Shown: in pieces, positions 1-8,175 of the stretch
Layout of the letters: every line of letters begins with the position of its first letter
Numbering within the stretch: the first letter of the stretch is position 1
Assembly (NCBI GenBank): GCA_025456145.1
Contig: JALOLD010000014.1
Coordinates: 1 to 64,000, forward strand
Source: Thermoanaerobaculales bacterium
GTDB taxonomy: Bacteria > Acidobacteriota > Thermoanaerobaculia > Thermoanaerobaculales > Sulfomarinibacteraceae
Reading direction: 5' to 3'
DNA: 64,000 bases
The notes under the pieces: model-generated
What the model was told of the DNA's origin: nothing
The model's input: only the letters and a program-made list of their open reading frames with translations
Databases searched by the model: none
Made by a program: the position numbers and the translations under genes

Positions 1-9
1 TCCCAGCCG

Positions 10-77
10 CCGGCCCGGCCCCTGTCAAGGGCCGCCTTCGAGGCGGTGCATTTCACCCTTGACAGGGGCCGGGCCGG
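10..77. terminator. Perfect 22-bp inverted repeat, possible terminator of meaB
   Basis: Arms at 10-31 and 56-77 are exact reverse complements; the left arm ends in cccctgtcaaggg. The 24-nt loop contains a second small hairpin (ccgcc/ttcg/aggcgg). It lies beyond the stop codon of meaB, which reads toward it, so it could end that transcript. There is no clear T-run, so a factor-binding site or a copy of a repeat is equally possible. The window begins 10 bases before it, so the other side cannot be judged. Confidence 0.5.
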
Positions 78-117
78 CAGCTACGCGTGATCTCAGAACA
101 CCCCGGAGGCGACCATG

Positions 118-195
118 CTGCCGCTGCCGCTGCCGCTGCCGCTGCCGCTGACATCTCATCGGACGCGGACGCGGACGCGGACGCGGACTCGGACG
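118..195. repeat. Paired hexanucleotide arrays (CTGCCG)n and (GGACGC)n
   Basis: Bases 118-150 are 5.5 copies of ctgccg. After a 10-base spacer, 161-195 is about six copies of ggacgc with one acgcggactc variant. The array ends 7 bases from the meaB stop codon. The same pair in the same order appears at 33610-33698 and 52255-52341, there attached to a dispersed repeat. The translations are low-complexity and not credible proteins. Confidence 0.85.
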
Positions 196-201
196 CTGCC
201 G

Positions 202-1209
202 CTAGCGGCTCGAGGTGCGGCCGCCGACCCTGAAGGCCGAGAGGATCTCCTCGGCGGCGGCGGTGGCGGCGACCTCGCCCTCGACCACCGCGCGCTCGAG
301 CCCCTCGATCCGCCGGGCGAGCTCGGGCCGCTCGCGGACGGCGGTGCGCAGGCCCTCTTCGACGAGCGACCACATCCACCTGAGCTGCTGCGCCGATCGC
401 CGGCGGCCGAGGGCGCCGCTCGCCTCGAGCTGCGCCCGGTGCTCGACGATGAGGTCGTGGATGGCGTCGAGACCGGCGCCGGTCACGGCGCTGCAGGTGA
501 CGACGCGCGGGTTGAGGCGGTCGCCCGCGGCGGGACGGAGGATGCGGAGGGCGCTCGCGAGCTCGGTCCGGGCGCGCTCGGCGGCGGCGAGGTTGTCGCC
601 GTCGGCCTTGTTGATGGCGATCAGGTCGGCGAGCTCGAGGATGCCGCGCTTGATCCCCTGGAGCTCGTCGCCGGCGCCGGCGAGCGAGAGCAGCAGGAAG
701 AGGTCGACCATGTCGGCGACCGCGGTTTCGGACTGGCCGACGCCGACCGTCTCGACGAGCACCATGTCGTAGCCGGCCGCCTCGCACACCAGCATCGACT
801 CGCGGGTCGTCCGGGCGACGCCGCCGAGCGAGCCGCCGGCCGGCGACGGCCGGATGAACGCCGCATCGGACTGGGCCAGCCGCTCCATGCGGGTCTTGTC
901 GCCGAGGATCGAGCCCTTCGACACCGGCGACGAGGGGTCGACGGCGAGCACCGCGACTCGATGGCCGCGCTCGACGAGGCGCAGCCCGAAGGCCTCGATG
1001 AAGGTGCTCTTACCGACCCCGGGAACGCCGGTGATCCCGACCCGGTGGGCGGCGCCGGTGTCGGGCAGGAGGGTGGTGAGCAGCTCCTGGGCCCGCTCAC
1101 GGTGCTCGGGGCGGCTCGACTCGACCAGGGTCAACGCCCGGCCGAGCGCTGCCCGGTCGCCGGCCCGGACCCCTGCCAGCAGCTCGTCGGTCGTGGTCGT
1201 CCGTTTCAT
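202..1209 (-). CDS. meaB: MeaB/ArgK-type GTPase, methylmalonyl-CoA mutase chaperone
   Basis: This is a G3E P-loop GTPase of 335 residues, the usual family length. It protects and reactivates B12-dependent acyl-CoA mutases by gating adenosylcobalamin loading in the cytoplasm. The Walker A loop GVPGVGKST is at residues 61-69, followed by VDPSSPVSKGSILGDKTRM, a hallmark of the MeaB group. I chose the ATG at 1209 rather than an upstream in-frame start at 1251. MKRTTTTDELL begins at the normal family start, and a -10-like TAGGCT at 1217-1222 lies only 7 nt upstream, which would make the mRNA leaderless. No mutase gene is in the window. A carboxyltransferase subunit of the same broad acyl-CoA metabolism lies far away at 52.4 kb. 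The mutase served is unknown. Confidence 0.93.
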   Translation of the reverse strand: MKRTTTTDELLAGVRAGDRAALGRALTLVESSRPEHRERAQELLTTLLPDTGAAHRVGITGVPGVGKSTFIEAFGLRLVERGHRVAVLAVDPSSPVSKGSILGDKTRMERLAQSDAAFIRPSPAGGSLGGVARTTRESMLVCEAAGYDMVLVETVGVGQSETAVADMVDLFLLLSLAGAGDELQGIKRGILELADLIAINKADGDNLAAAERARTELASALRILRPAAGDRLNPRVVTCSAVTGAGLDAIHDLIVEHRAQLEASGALGRRRSAQQLRWMWSLVEEGLRTAVRERPELARRIEGLERAVVEGEVAATAAAEEILSAFRVGGRTSSR

Positions 1210-1360
1210 CGAGCCAAGCCTACGCGGGAACGCCCGGAATTCAACCCGCAACCGCTCGCCCTGCGACGGCTGCGCCGGTTCGGTGCTCGACTCCCGGACG
1301 GACGGCCGAGGACACGACTGCCCGAGAGTGAATTGAGACTTGGTGTAGAATCGCCGCCCG

Positions 1361-2299
1361 ATGAAAGTCGCCTACTTCGGCACCCCCGACTTCGCCGTTC
1401 CGACCCTCGAGGCGCTGCTCGGCAGCCGCCACGAGATCGTGCTCGTGGTGTCGAAGCCCGACAAGCCGGTCGGCCGGAAGCTCGTCATGACGGCGCCGCC
1501 GGTGATCGAGGTCGCTCGGCGCCACGGGCTGCCCGAAACTCAACCCGCGGCCCTCAAAGGGCGCAGGCTCGACGAGGAGCTCGCCGCGTCGGGCGCCGAG
1601 ATCGCGGTCGTGGTGGCCTATGGCAAGCTCATCCCGGCCGAGACCCTCGCGGTGCCGCCGCGCGGCTTCGTCAACCTCCACCCGAGCCTGCTGCCCCGCC
1701 ACCGGGGCCCCTCGCCGATCCAGTGGGCGCTGGTCTGCGGCGACCGTTTTTCGGGCGTCACGACGATGCAGCTCGACGAGGGGATGGACACCGGGCCGAT
1801 CCTCCTCCAGGAGCGGCTCGCGATCGAGCCGGCCGACACCGCCGAGACTCTGGCGCCGCGGCTCGCCGAGCTCGGCGCCGGGCTCGTCGTGCGGACCCTC
1901 GACGGGCTCGAGGAGGGCGCCCTCTCGCCGCGACCCCAGCCCGAGGACGGCGCCAACGTCACGCCGATGCTACGCCGCAGCTTCGCCAAGGTCGACTGGA
2001 CGATGCCGGCCCGCCAGCTGGTCAACCGGCTGCGCGGCTTCACGCCGTGGCCCGGTCTGTTCACCAAGTTCCGCGGCGGCCGGCTCAAGATCTTCGGGCT
2101 CGAGGAGGTCCGCTCGGCGCCGATCGGGAACGAGGAGCCGGGTACGGTGCTCGACGCGGGCCCAGCGGGGATCCAGGTCCGCTGTGGTCGCGGCTCGGCG
2201 GCGCTGATGACCGAGATGCAGCGCGAGGGCCGCCGCCGGATGCCGGCCGACGCCTTCCTGATCGGCGAGCGGGTGAGCCGTGGCGAGCGCTTCGGATGA
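1361..2299 (+). CDS. fmt: Methionyl-tRNA formyltransferase
   Basis: Formylates Met-tRNAfMet with 10-formyl-tetrahydrofolate so that it can initiate translation. It has 312 residues, normal for the family. The N-terminus MKVAYFGTPDFAVPTLEALL is the formyltransferase Rossmann start. The catalytic Asn-His pair lies in VNLHPSLLPRHRGPSPIQW near residues 103-118, and the catalytic Asp in QLDEGMDTGPIL. The C-terminal OB-like tRNA-binding domain is present. A -10 box TAGAAT at 1346-1351 ends 9 nt before the ATG and no Shine-Dalgarno is visible, so the message is probably leaderless. The 3' end overlaps rsmB by 20 bp. The fmt-rsmB order is common; the usual partner def (deformylase) is not upstream here. 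Confidence 0.96.
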   Translation: MKVAYFGTPDFAVPTLEALLGSRHEIVLVVSKPDKPVGRKLVMTAPPVIEVARRHGLPETQPAALKGRRLDEELAASGAEIAVVVAYGKLIPAETLAVPPRGFVNLHPSLLPRHRGPSPIQWALVCGDRFSGVTTMQLDEGMDTGPILLQERLAIEPADTAETLAPRLAELGAGLVVRTLDGLEEGALSPRPQPEDGANVTPMLRRSFAKVDWTMPARQLVNRLRGFTPWPGLFTKFRGGRLKIFGLEEVRSAPIGNEEPGTVLDAGPAGIQVRCGRGSAALMTEMQREGRRRMPADAFLIGERVSRGERFG

Positions 2300-3533
2300 C
2301 CGGCGGCGGGCCGCCGGTCTCCTGATCCGGGTCGAGGGCGGCGCCTTCGCCTCGCGGCTGCTCGACAGCGAGGCTTCCCCCGGCGTCCGTGCCCGGGTCC
2401 TCGGCGTGCTGCGCTGGCAGCGCGCCCTCGACCACCGGCTCGCGCCCTTCCTCAAGCGGCCGCTGCCCCGGCTCGACCCCGAGGTTCGGACGGTGCTGCG
2501 TCTGGGGTGCTTCGAGGGCGTCCTGCTCGGCGTGCCGGGCCCGGTCGCCACCGACGCGATGGTCGGGCTGGTCCGCGATCTCCGCAAGGGATCGGCCACC
2601 GGGATGGTCAACGCCGTGCTGCGCCGCGCCCTGGCGGCGAAGGCGCCCGACGAACCGCCGCCCGATCTGCGCTGGTCGCACCCGGGCTGGCTGTGGCGCC
2701 GCTGGTCGGCGGCGTTCGGAGCGAGGGCGGCCGAGCAGGCGATGGCCGCCGCCCAGACGCCGGCGCCGCCCTGGGTGTGGTTCGCCGACGAGCGTGCCAG
2801 GGCCGCGGTCGAGGGGGCAGGCGCAGCGCTGAGGTCGCATCCCTGGTGCCCCGGAGCGTGGACCGCCGACGAACGGCTGCCGGTCCTCATGGCCGAGGTG
2901 TCGGGCGGCGGTGCAGTGGTCCAGGACCCGAGCTCGCAGCTCGTGGCGAGGGTCGCGGCCGATTTGTCGGGGGGCCGCGGCGACGCCGTCGACCTCTGCG
3001 CCGCACCGGGTGGCAAGACGGCGCTGATCCGGCGACGCGGCTCGTGGTCGCGGCTCGTCGCCGCCGATCTCAACCTCGCCCGGGCGGCGCGGCTCGGCCG
3101 CCGCCTCGGCGGGACCGGGGTGGTGGTCGCCGACGCGACCCGACCGCCCTTGGCACCGGTCGCCTGGGACCTCGTGCTGCTCGACGCGCCGTGCAGCGGC
3201 ACCGGGACCCTGCGTCGCCACCCCGAGCTCAAGTGGCGCCTGACCGCGCAGGAGATCGTCGCCGCCGCCGACCGCCAGCGGCCGATGATCGGGGCCGCCC
3301 TCGAGCTGGTCCGCCCGCGAGGCCTCCTGGTCTACGCGACCTGCTCGGTCGAGGCCGAGGAGAACGAGGCCCACTTCGAGCCCGCGCCGGCCGGCTTCCG
3401 GCCGGTCGACCTCGGCGGCGTGCTCCCGGCCGGGCTGTCGTGGTCCGAGACCTCGGCCGGCGGGGCGAGGATCCTGCCCCACGAGCACGGCGACGGCTTC
3501 ACCCTGCACGCGCTTCGACGAGCCCCTGTGTAG
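2280..3533 (+). CDS. rsmB: 16S rRNA (cytosine-967-C5)-methyltransferase
   Basis: SAM-dependent methyltransferase for C967 of 16S rRNA, 417 residues. The N-terminal part is a helical NusB-like domain. The methyltransferase domain shows DLCAAPGGKTA (SAM loop), LDAPCSGTGTLRRHPE with a catalytic-type PCSG Cys, and ATCSVEAEENE with the second conserved Cys. The GTG start at 2280 lies inside fmt, so the two are probably translationally coupled. The gene ends only 10 bp from the convergent ABC-F gene, leaving no room for a dedicated terminator. Confidence 0.94.
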   Translation: MASASDDRRRAAGLLIRVEGGAFASRLLDSEASPGVRARVLGVLRWQRALDHRLAPFLKRPLPRLDPEVRTVLRLGCFEGVLLGVPGPVATDAMVGLVRDLRKGSATGMVNAVLRRALAAKAPDEPPPDLRWSHPGWLWRRWSAAFGARAAEQAMAAAQTPAPPWVWFADERARAAVEGAGAALRSHPWCPGAWTADERLPVLMAEVSGGGAVVQDPSSQLVARVAADLSGGRGDAVDLCAAPGGKTALIRRRGSWSRLVAADLNLARAARLGRRLGGTGVVVADATRPPLAPVAWDLVLLDAPCSGTGTLRRHPELKWRLTAQEIVAAADRQRPMIGAALELVRPRGLLVYATCSVEAEENEAHFEPAPAGFRPVDLGGVLPAGLSWSETSAGGARILPHEHGDGFTLHALRRAPV

Positions 3534-3543
3534 AGCCCGCGGG

Positions 3544-5475
3544 TCAGGCGCCGTTCGGGCCGAGCTCGCCCTCGAGGGTCTCCCACTCGGCGAGCAGCCG
3601 GGCGATCTCGTCCTCGAGAGCCGCCCTCTCGGCCTGCATCGCGCGGACCGTCGGCTCGGCGGTGGCGTCGAAGAAGCCGGGCCGGCAGAACTCGGCGTCG
3701 ATCGCCGCGATCCGGGCCTCGGCGGTCCCGACCGCCGCGGTGACGACCTCGAGCCGCAGGCCGAGGTCCCTGCGCCGCCGGGCGAGGGCGCGGTCGTTTG
3801 CGTCCGGGACCGTGGCGGCCGCCGCCGGCTGCCGGTCGCGGCTGCGCACCCGCTTGGCGCGGAGCGTCGCGGCGTCGACGTCGAGGTGGTCGTCGCCGCA
3901 GCTCGCGAGGTACTCGTCGTAGGTGCCGGGGTAGTCGTTGAGCCCGTCCTCGGTGATCTCGAGGATCCGGGTCGCCAGCTCGGAGACGAACCACCGGTCG
4001 TGGGCGACGAAGATCAGCGTCCCGTCGAACCTCTTGAGCGCCGCGACGAGGGCCTCGATCGCCTCGAGATCGAGGTGGTTGGTCGGCTCGTCGAGGACGA
4101 GCAGGTTGGGGTGGTCGACCGCCAGCCGGGCGAAGATCAGCCGCGCCGCCTCGCCCCCCGACAGGCTCGCCACCTTTTTGCCGACCTCGTCGCCCGAGAA
4201 CAGGACCTTGCCGAGCTGCGAGCGGACCCAGCCGATGCTCTGGCCCGGGCAGGCCGCGCCGAGCCAGCCCTCGACCGTGCCCGCCGAGTCGGCGAGCAGC
4301 TCGCGGTGGTCCTGGGCGAAGTAACCGGGAAAGACCTGGTGGCCCCAGGTGACCGCCCCGGCGTCGGCCTCGAGCCGGCCCATGACGATCTTGAGCAGGG
4401 TCGACTTGCCGATCCCGTTGGGCCCGATGACCGCCAGCCGGTCGCCGCGCCGGAGGTGGAGCGAGACCCCCTGGAGCACCCGCCGCTCGCCGTACGCCTT
4501 GGAGATCCCGTCGAGCTCGAGCACCTGCTTGCCGCTCGGCCGTCGTTGGGTGAAGTCGAACACCGGGTAGCGCCGCGACGAGGGCGGCAGCGGCTCGATG
4601 ACCAGCTTCTCGATCTGCTTGATCTTGCTCTGGGCTTGGCGGGCCTTCGTCGCCTTCGCCCGGAAGCGGTCGACGAACGCCTGGTGGTCGGCGATCTCCT
4701 TCTCGCGCTTGGCGATCTCGGCCTCGCGGCGGGCCCGCTCGGCCGCCTTGGCGGCGCCGAACGCGCCGTAGTTGCCGGTGTAGAGCGTCACCGTCTCGTA
4801 GTCGACGTCGAGAATGTGGGTCGAGACGTTGTCGAGGAAGCGGTGATCGTGCGAGATCACCACCGCGCAGCCTGAGAAGTCGACGAGGAACTTCTCGAGC
4901 CAGCGGATCGACAGGATGTCGAGGTGGTTGGTCGGCTCGTCGAGGAGCAGGCAGTCGGGCTCGGCGGCGAGCACCCGGGCGAGGAGGACGCGCAGCTTGA
5001 AGCCGCCCGACAGGGTCGACAGCGGCTGGCGGTGCTGCGCGGTCGGGATCCCCAGCCCCTCGAGGATCTCGCCCGATCTCGCCTCGAAGGAGTAGCCGTC
5101 GAGGCTGACGATGACGTCCTCGAGCTCGGCGTAGCGATCGCCGTCGAAGTGGTCGTCGGCGCGAGCCAGGACGGTTTCCTTGTCGGCCATGGCGCGCCAC
5201 AGCACCTCGTGCCCCATCATCACGACGTCGATGATCGGCAGCTGCTCGAAGCGGAAGTGGTCCTGCTCGAGGACGCCGAGGCGCAGCCGGCGCGGGCGGG
5301 CGACCGAGCCCGTGCTCGGCTCGTCGTGCCCCGAGAGGATCCGCAGCAACGTCGTCTTGCCCGAGCCGTTGGCGCCGACCAGCCCATAGCGGCACCCCGG
5401 GTTGAGCTGGAAGCTCGCCCCGCGGAACAGCGTCTGGGCGCCGAAGTCCTTGCCGAGGTCGGTCGCCGTGATCAT
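3544..5475 (-). CDS. ABC-F family ATPase (Uup/EttA-like, ribosome-associated)
   Basis: Soluble tandem ABC ATPase of 643 residues with no membrane segment, as in the ABC-F family that acts at the ribosomal E site. There are two Walker A loops (GANGSGKTTLL, GPNGIGKSTLL), two signature motifs (LSTLSGGFKLR, SLSGGEAARL) and two LLLDEPTNHLD / LVLDEPTNHLD Walker B motifs. They are joined by a Lys/Arg-rich linker (KREKEIADHQAFVDRF) typical of the tRNA-interacting region. A C-terminal coiled-coil tail resembles Uup. The ATG at 5475 is chosen because MITATDLGKDFG is the normal family start. The frame is open a further 115 codons upstream, but that is repeat DNA. A -10 TATCCT at 5484-5489 lies 8 nt upstream. 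Subfamily is uncertain; an antibiotic-resistance role cannot be inferred. Confidence 0.92.
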   Translation of the reverse strand: MITATDLGKDFGAQTLFRGASFQLNPGCRYGLVGANGSGKTTLLRILSGHDEPSTGSVARPRRLRLGVLEQDHFRFEQLPIIDVVMMGHEVLWRAMADKETVLARADDHFDGDRYAELEDVIVSLDGYSFEARSGEILEGLGIPTAQHRQPLSTLSGGFKLRVLLARVLAAEPDCLLLDEPTNHLDILSIRWLEKFLVDFSGCAVVISHDHRFLDNVSTHILDVDYETVTLYTGNYGAFGAAKAAERARREAEIAKREKEIADHQAFVDRFRAKATKARQAQSKIKQIEKLVIEPLPPSSRRYPVFDFTQRRPSGKQVLELDGISKAYGERRVLQGVSLHLRRGDRLAVIGPNGIGKSTLLKIVMGRLEADAGAVTWGHQVFPGYFAQDHRELLADSAGTVEGWLGAACPGQSIGWVRSQLGKVLFSGDEVGKKVASLSGGEAARLIFARLAVDHPNLLVLDEPTNHLDLEAIEALVAALKRFDGTLIFVAHDRWFVSELATRILEITEDGLNDYPGTYDEYLASCGDDHLDVDAATLRAKRVRSRDRQPAAAATVPDANDRALARRRRDLGLRLEVVTAAVGTAEARIAAIDAEFCRPGFFDATAEPTVRAMQAERAALEDEIARLLAEWETLEGELGPNGA

Positions 5476-5516
5476 GGCCGGGGAGGATAGCACCCGCCCG
5501 GTGGGGTAGGAGGGAT

Positions 5517-5602
5517 TGAGGGCGTGGCCGGCGGCTTCGCCGCCTGGGCGTGAGGGCGTGGCCGGCGCCTGCGGCGTCTGGGCGTGAGGGCTTGAGGGCG
5601 TG
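5517..5602. repeat. 34-bp tandem repeat with internal hairpins
   Basis: Units at 5517-5550 and 5551-5584 share tgagggcgtggccggc and end ctgggcg; a partial third unit follows to 5602. Each unit holds a small stem-loop: ggcggc/ttc/gccgcc in the first, and a degenerate version in the second. It lies just upstream of the ABC-F promoter in a gap with no gene. Confidence 0.75.
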
Positions 5603-5637
5603 CAGAAGCTGTCGGTGACGCTGACGCCGCCGCGGAC

Positions 5638-5656
5638 GCTCCCGCTCCCGCTCCCG
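5638..5656. repeat. Short (CTCCCG)n array
   Basis: Three copies of the hexamer ctcccg directly before dispersed repeat copy A. It is related in length and base composition to the arrays at 8497-8532, but the unit differs from the CGGACG arrays. Confidence 0.6.
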
Positions 5657-5663
5657 TTGAGTT

Positions 5664-5961
5664 GGCGCTCCGGGGAGGCGGGCGGGTTCTCAGGAGCACC
5701 GGCCTTCCGGGCCGTCCGGCCTGGGCGGCCGGGCGGCCCGGCGTCGTGTCGCCGGCGAGGTCGCTCGTGGCGAACCGGGAAAGCTGCGACCGCGCCGGCG
5801 CCGCGAGCGGCGGCCTGCATCGTAGCGGGAGCGGATGCTCAGGGGCGCGCCTCCCGGGGGTGCCCGGCTGGACATTGTGCGCGAGGCGTGACGGTCGTGA
5901 GCGCGTTACTGAGCACAATTTCGAGCCCGGCACGCCCGGTGAGCGGCGGTGCTCAGGGAGG
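5664..5961. repeat. Dispersed intergenic repeat, copy A
   Basis: This roughly 300-bp stretch matches 51896-52187 along its whole length, and its second half matches 33373-33541. It starts with a segment containing ggttctcaggagcaccggcc and continues through gcgagcggcggcctgcatcg. It ends in a long hairpin with core arms gcccggctggacattgtgc (5862-5880) and gcacaatttcgagcccggc (5913-5931) around a 32-nt loop. The flanks of the hairpin also pair imperfectly out to about 5835 and 5960. Unlike copies B and C it lacks the downstream twin stem-loop module and CGGACG array. The 5476-6055 gap holds no other gene. Confidence 0.85.
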
Positions 5962-6013
5962 ACCTCGGTCGTCGCTCCGGAGGACGCCCCTGCCCCTGAG
6001 CCGCCGAATCCGG

Positions 6014-6019
6014 TATGAT
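6014..6019 (+). promoter_or_regulatory. -10 box of the DUF2147 gene
   Basis: TATGAT lies 36 nt before the ATG at 6056, with a Shine-Dalgarno (gggggaggag) between. No good -35 is visible 17 bp upstream. Confidence 0.5.
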
Positions 6020-6055
6020 CTCGAGATCGGTCCGCGGACGGGGGGAGGAGCACTC

Positions 6056-6541
6056 ATGCGACGGCTCACGATGCTGCTTGCGGTGGTGGCGCTGCTGACG
6101 GCCGGAACGGTCGCGGCGCAGGACGGGGACGCCATCCTCGGCCTGTGGGCGACCGACCCGGAGGGCGGCGGAGGAGAGGCCCACGTCGACGTCACCAAGG
6201 TCGACGGAAAGTACTTCGGGACGATCGTCTGGCTCGCCGAGCCGCTCGCCCCCCCCGACGACGAAAGGCAGCCGCCGGGGACGCCGAAGACCGATGTCAA
6301 CAACCCGGACCCGGCGCTGCGGGACAAGCCGGTGATCGGTCTGCAGATCGTCAAGGACTTCGTCTACAAGGGCGACGGCGAGTGGCACAAGGGGACGATC
6401 TACGACCCCGACAACGGTAAGACCTACAAGTGCAAGATCCGCTTCGGGGACACCCGGGAGGTGCTCAAGGTCCGCGGCTACATCGGGATCTCGATGATCG
6501 GCCGGACCACGGTCTGGACCCGGGTCGAGGACGGCCGGTGA
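6056..6541 (+). CDS. Secreted DUF2147 protein
   Basis: A 161-residue exported protein. Residues 1-20 form a signal peptide (MRRLTMLLAVVALLTAGTVA) ending in AQ. The mature part starts ILGLWATDPEGG and contains VDVTKVDGKYFGTIVWL, the lipocalin-like beta pattern of DUF2147, a family with no established function. The end (RGYIGISMIGRTTVWTR) fits the family's closing strands. The strong Shine-Dalgarno gggggaggag at 6041-6050 fixes the ATG at 6056. It may be periplasmic. Confidence 0.85.
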   Translation: MRRLTMLLAVVALLTAGTVAAQDGDAILGLWATDPEGGGGEAHVDVTKVDGKYFGTIVWLAEPLAPPDDERQPPGTPKTDVNNPDPALRDKPVIGLQIVKDFVYKGDGEWHKGTIYDPDNGKTYKCKIRFGDTREVLKVRGYIGISMIGRTTVWTRVEDGR

Positions 6542-6593
6542 CCCGCCCCTCGGAGCGTTCCGAGGGTCGGCCGAAGGGCGGGGCGAGGTCGTC

Positions 6594-7367
6594 GTGGCGG
6601 TGAGCTACCCGGGGCTGCTCCGTCTCGACGAGCTGCTCGCGCTCCAATCGGCTTCCGACGGCCTCGAGCACGACGAGCTGTTGGTCATCGTCGCCGGTCA
6701 GGTCAACGAGCTGTGGTTCAAGCAGATCCTCCACGAGCTCAAGCTGCTCCAGCTCGCGATGGAGAACTCCCACGCCCCGGTCATCTCCAGCATCCTCAAA
6801 CGGGTGCTGACGATCCTCGGGACGCTCACCGCCGAGATCGCGGTGCTCGAGACGATGTCGCCGGTGTCCTTTGCCGCGCTGCGCGAGCACCTCGACGTGC
6901 TGAGCTGCCGGCAGTCGACCCAGCTGCTCGAGATCGAGGTCGTGCTCGGCCTGCGCCGGTCCGGCGCGGCGGCCGGGCTGCCCGAGGGCAGCCGGGCGCG
7001 GGTCAGGATCGAGCGGGCGCTCGGCCGGCACTCGCTGTACGACAGCTTCCTGCGCTACCTCGCGCTGCTCGGCTACCCGATCCCCGGCGAGATCCTCAAC
7101 CGCGACCTGTCGCACCCGCACGAGCCGTCGCCGGCGGTCCAGGAGTCGCTCATCGAGATCTACCGTCACGACCCGGGGGCCTGGCAGATCTGCGAGCTCA
7201 TGGTCGATCTCGCCGCGGCGGTGCGGGAGTGGCGATACCGCCAAGCGGTGATGATCGAGAGGACGGCCGGCGAAGGCGACGGCGGAGCGAGCGGTCTCGC
7301 CGAGCTGCGGTCGGGCCTCGAGCGGACCGCCTTCCCGGATCTCTGGGCGATCCGCAGCGCGCTCTGA
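6594..7367 (+). CDS. Tryptophan 2,3-dioxygenase homologue lacking heme and substrate residues
   Basis: A 257-residue all-helical protein that follows the tryptophan 2,3-dioxygenase (TDO) family end to end: HDELLVIVAGQVNELWFKQI (26-45), RQSTQLLEIEVVLG (106-119), SLYDSFLRYL (147-156), EWRYRQAVMIERTAG (212-226) and FPDLWAIRSAL at the end. Compared with Xanthomonas TDO, recalled from memory, the substrate-pocket Phe51 and His55 become Val31 and Gly35. The carboxylate-binding Arg117 becomes Leu112. The heme-ligand His240 becomes Gln217, and Thr254 of GTGGSSG becomes Asp229. The enzyme should therefore not bind heme in the normal way and is unlikely to make N-formylkynurenine. No kynureninase or formamidase gene is nearby. 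The GTG start is preceded by gggcgagg. Its real role is unknown. Confidence 0.8.
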   Translation: MAVSYPGLLRLDELLALQSASDGLEHDELLVIVAGQVNELWFKQILHELKLLQLAMENSHAPVISSILKRVLTILGTLTAEIAVLETMSPVSFAALREHLDVLSCRQSTQLLEIEVVLGLRRSGAAAGLPEGSRARVRIERALGRHSLYDSFLRYLALLGYPIPGEILNRDLSHPHEPSPAVQESLIEIYRHDPGAWQICELMVDLAAAVREWRYRQAVMIERTAGEGDGGASGLAELRSGLERTAFPDLWAIRSAL

Positions 7368-7409
7368 CCGGCCTGGCGGACCGCTCCGCCGACCGGCGCC
7401 GCGGATCCT

Positions 7410-8072
7410 CTACCGGCCCTTGGGTCCGCTCAGGGTGTGGAGGACCACCCGCTCGACCTCGTCCTCGAGGTCGAGGGCGAAGACCTGGTGGTCCTCGGCC
7501 ATGAGGTCGACCGCGAGGTTGCCGACCGGCCGGCTCACCGGGTGGACCGCGGCGGCGGTCAGCTGGGCGCGGTACAGCGCGTCGAAGGCGTCCCAGCGGT
7601 CGGCGCCGGGGACCCGACCGGCCACGGTCTCGGCGAGGGCGAGCAGCCGCTCCCGCTGCCAGCGGTAGAAGCGGTGGACCTCGAGACCGTCCTCGTGCAG
7701 CTCGAGGGCGGTGTGGAGCGAGCCGAGAAGCCGGGTGAGGTCGGGCCGCGCGGCCAGCCCCCGGGCCACCCGACCGGCGGTCTCCTCGGCGCTCAGCTCG
7801 CCGGCGCCGGCGCCGAGCTCCGACGCGAGGGCGTCATACCACGCGCCGAGCTGCGCGATCACGACGGCGAGGAAGAGCTCCTCGCGGCTCCGGTAGGCGA
7901 GGGTCGCCTGGCCCTGCTTGACCCCCGCCTGCCGCCCGATCCGCTCCATGGTGGCCTCGGCATAGGGGAAGCGGACAAAGGTCTGGTGGGCGGCGGCGAG
8001 GATGGCGGCCGCCCGCTCGTCGCGCGCCTGCCTCGCCCGGCGCGTCCGATCCGGATCGATGAGCTTGCCCAT
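7410..8072 (-). CDS. TetR family transcriptional regulator
   Basis: 220 residues with an N-terminal TetR helix-turn-helix (ILAAAHQTFVRFPYAEATM, then IGRQAGVKQGQATLAYRSRE) and a divergent helical ligand-binding and dimerisation domain. It converges on the TDO-like gene, with 42 bp between them. A -10 TATGAT at 8081-8086 sits 8 nt before the ATG, so the mRNA is probably leaderless and the promoter region faces rpmG. No palindromic operator stands out, so its target is not evident. Confidence 0.85.
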   Translation of the reverse strand: MGKLIDPDRTRRARQARDERAAAILAAAHQTFVRFPYAEATMERIGRQAGVKQGQATLAYRSREELFLAVVIAQLGAWYDALASELGAGAGELSAEETAGRVARGLAARPDLTRLLGSLHTALELHEDGLEVHRFYRWQRERLLALAETVAGRVPGADRWDAFDALYRAQLTAAAVHPVSRPVGNLAVDLMAEDHQVFALDLEDEVERVVLHTLSGPKGR

Positions 8073-8117
8073 GGCCGGGCATCATACCCGATGTGCCGGT
8101 CCCGTCTGAAGTTGGCG

Positions 8118-8146
8118 TTGACAGGTCGTTGCGCAGCCGCTATGAT
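8118..8146 (+). promoter_or_regulatory. Consensus sigma-70 promoter of rpmG
   Basis: TTGACA (8118-8123), a 17-bp spacer and TATGAT (8141-8146): a near-perfect housekeeping promoter 30 nt upstream of the L33 gene. It is the reference point for promoter calls elsewhere in the window. Confidence 0.85.
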
Positions 8147-8175
8147 CGCGCGGCTTCGCGTGTGGAGGATCGATC

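Noticed and set aside
115-2325. A 736-codon open frame on the plus strand across meaB and fmt
   Set aside because: It begins in a hexamer array (translation LPLPLP, RTRTRT) and lies antisense or out of frame to meaB and fmt, which are well-supported families. High GC leaves long random frames.
5600-6055. N-terminal extension of the DUF2147 frame, with a conserved peptide also read at 33.4 and 52.0 kb
   Set aside because: The shared peptide is a shadow of the dispersed repeat. The true start, with Shine-Dalgarno and signal peptide, is at 6056.
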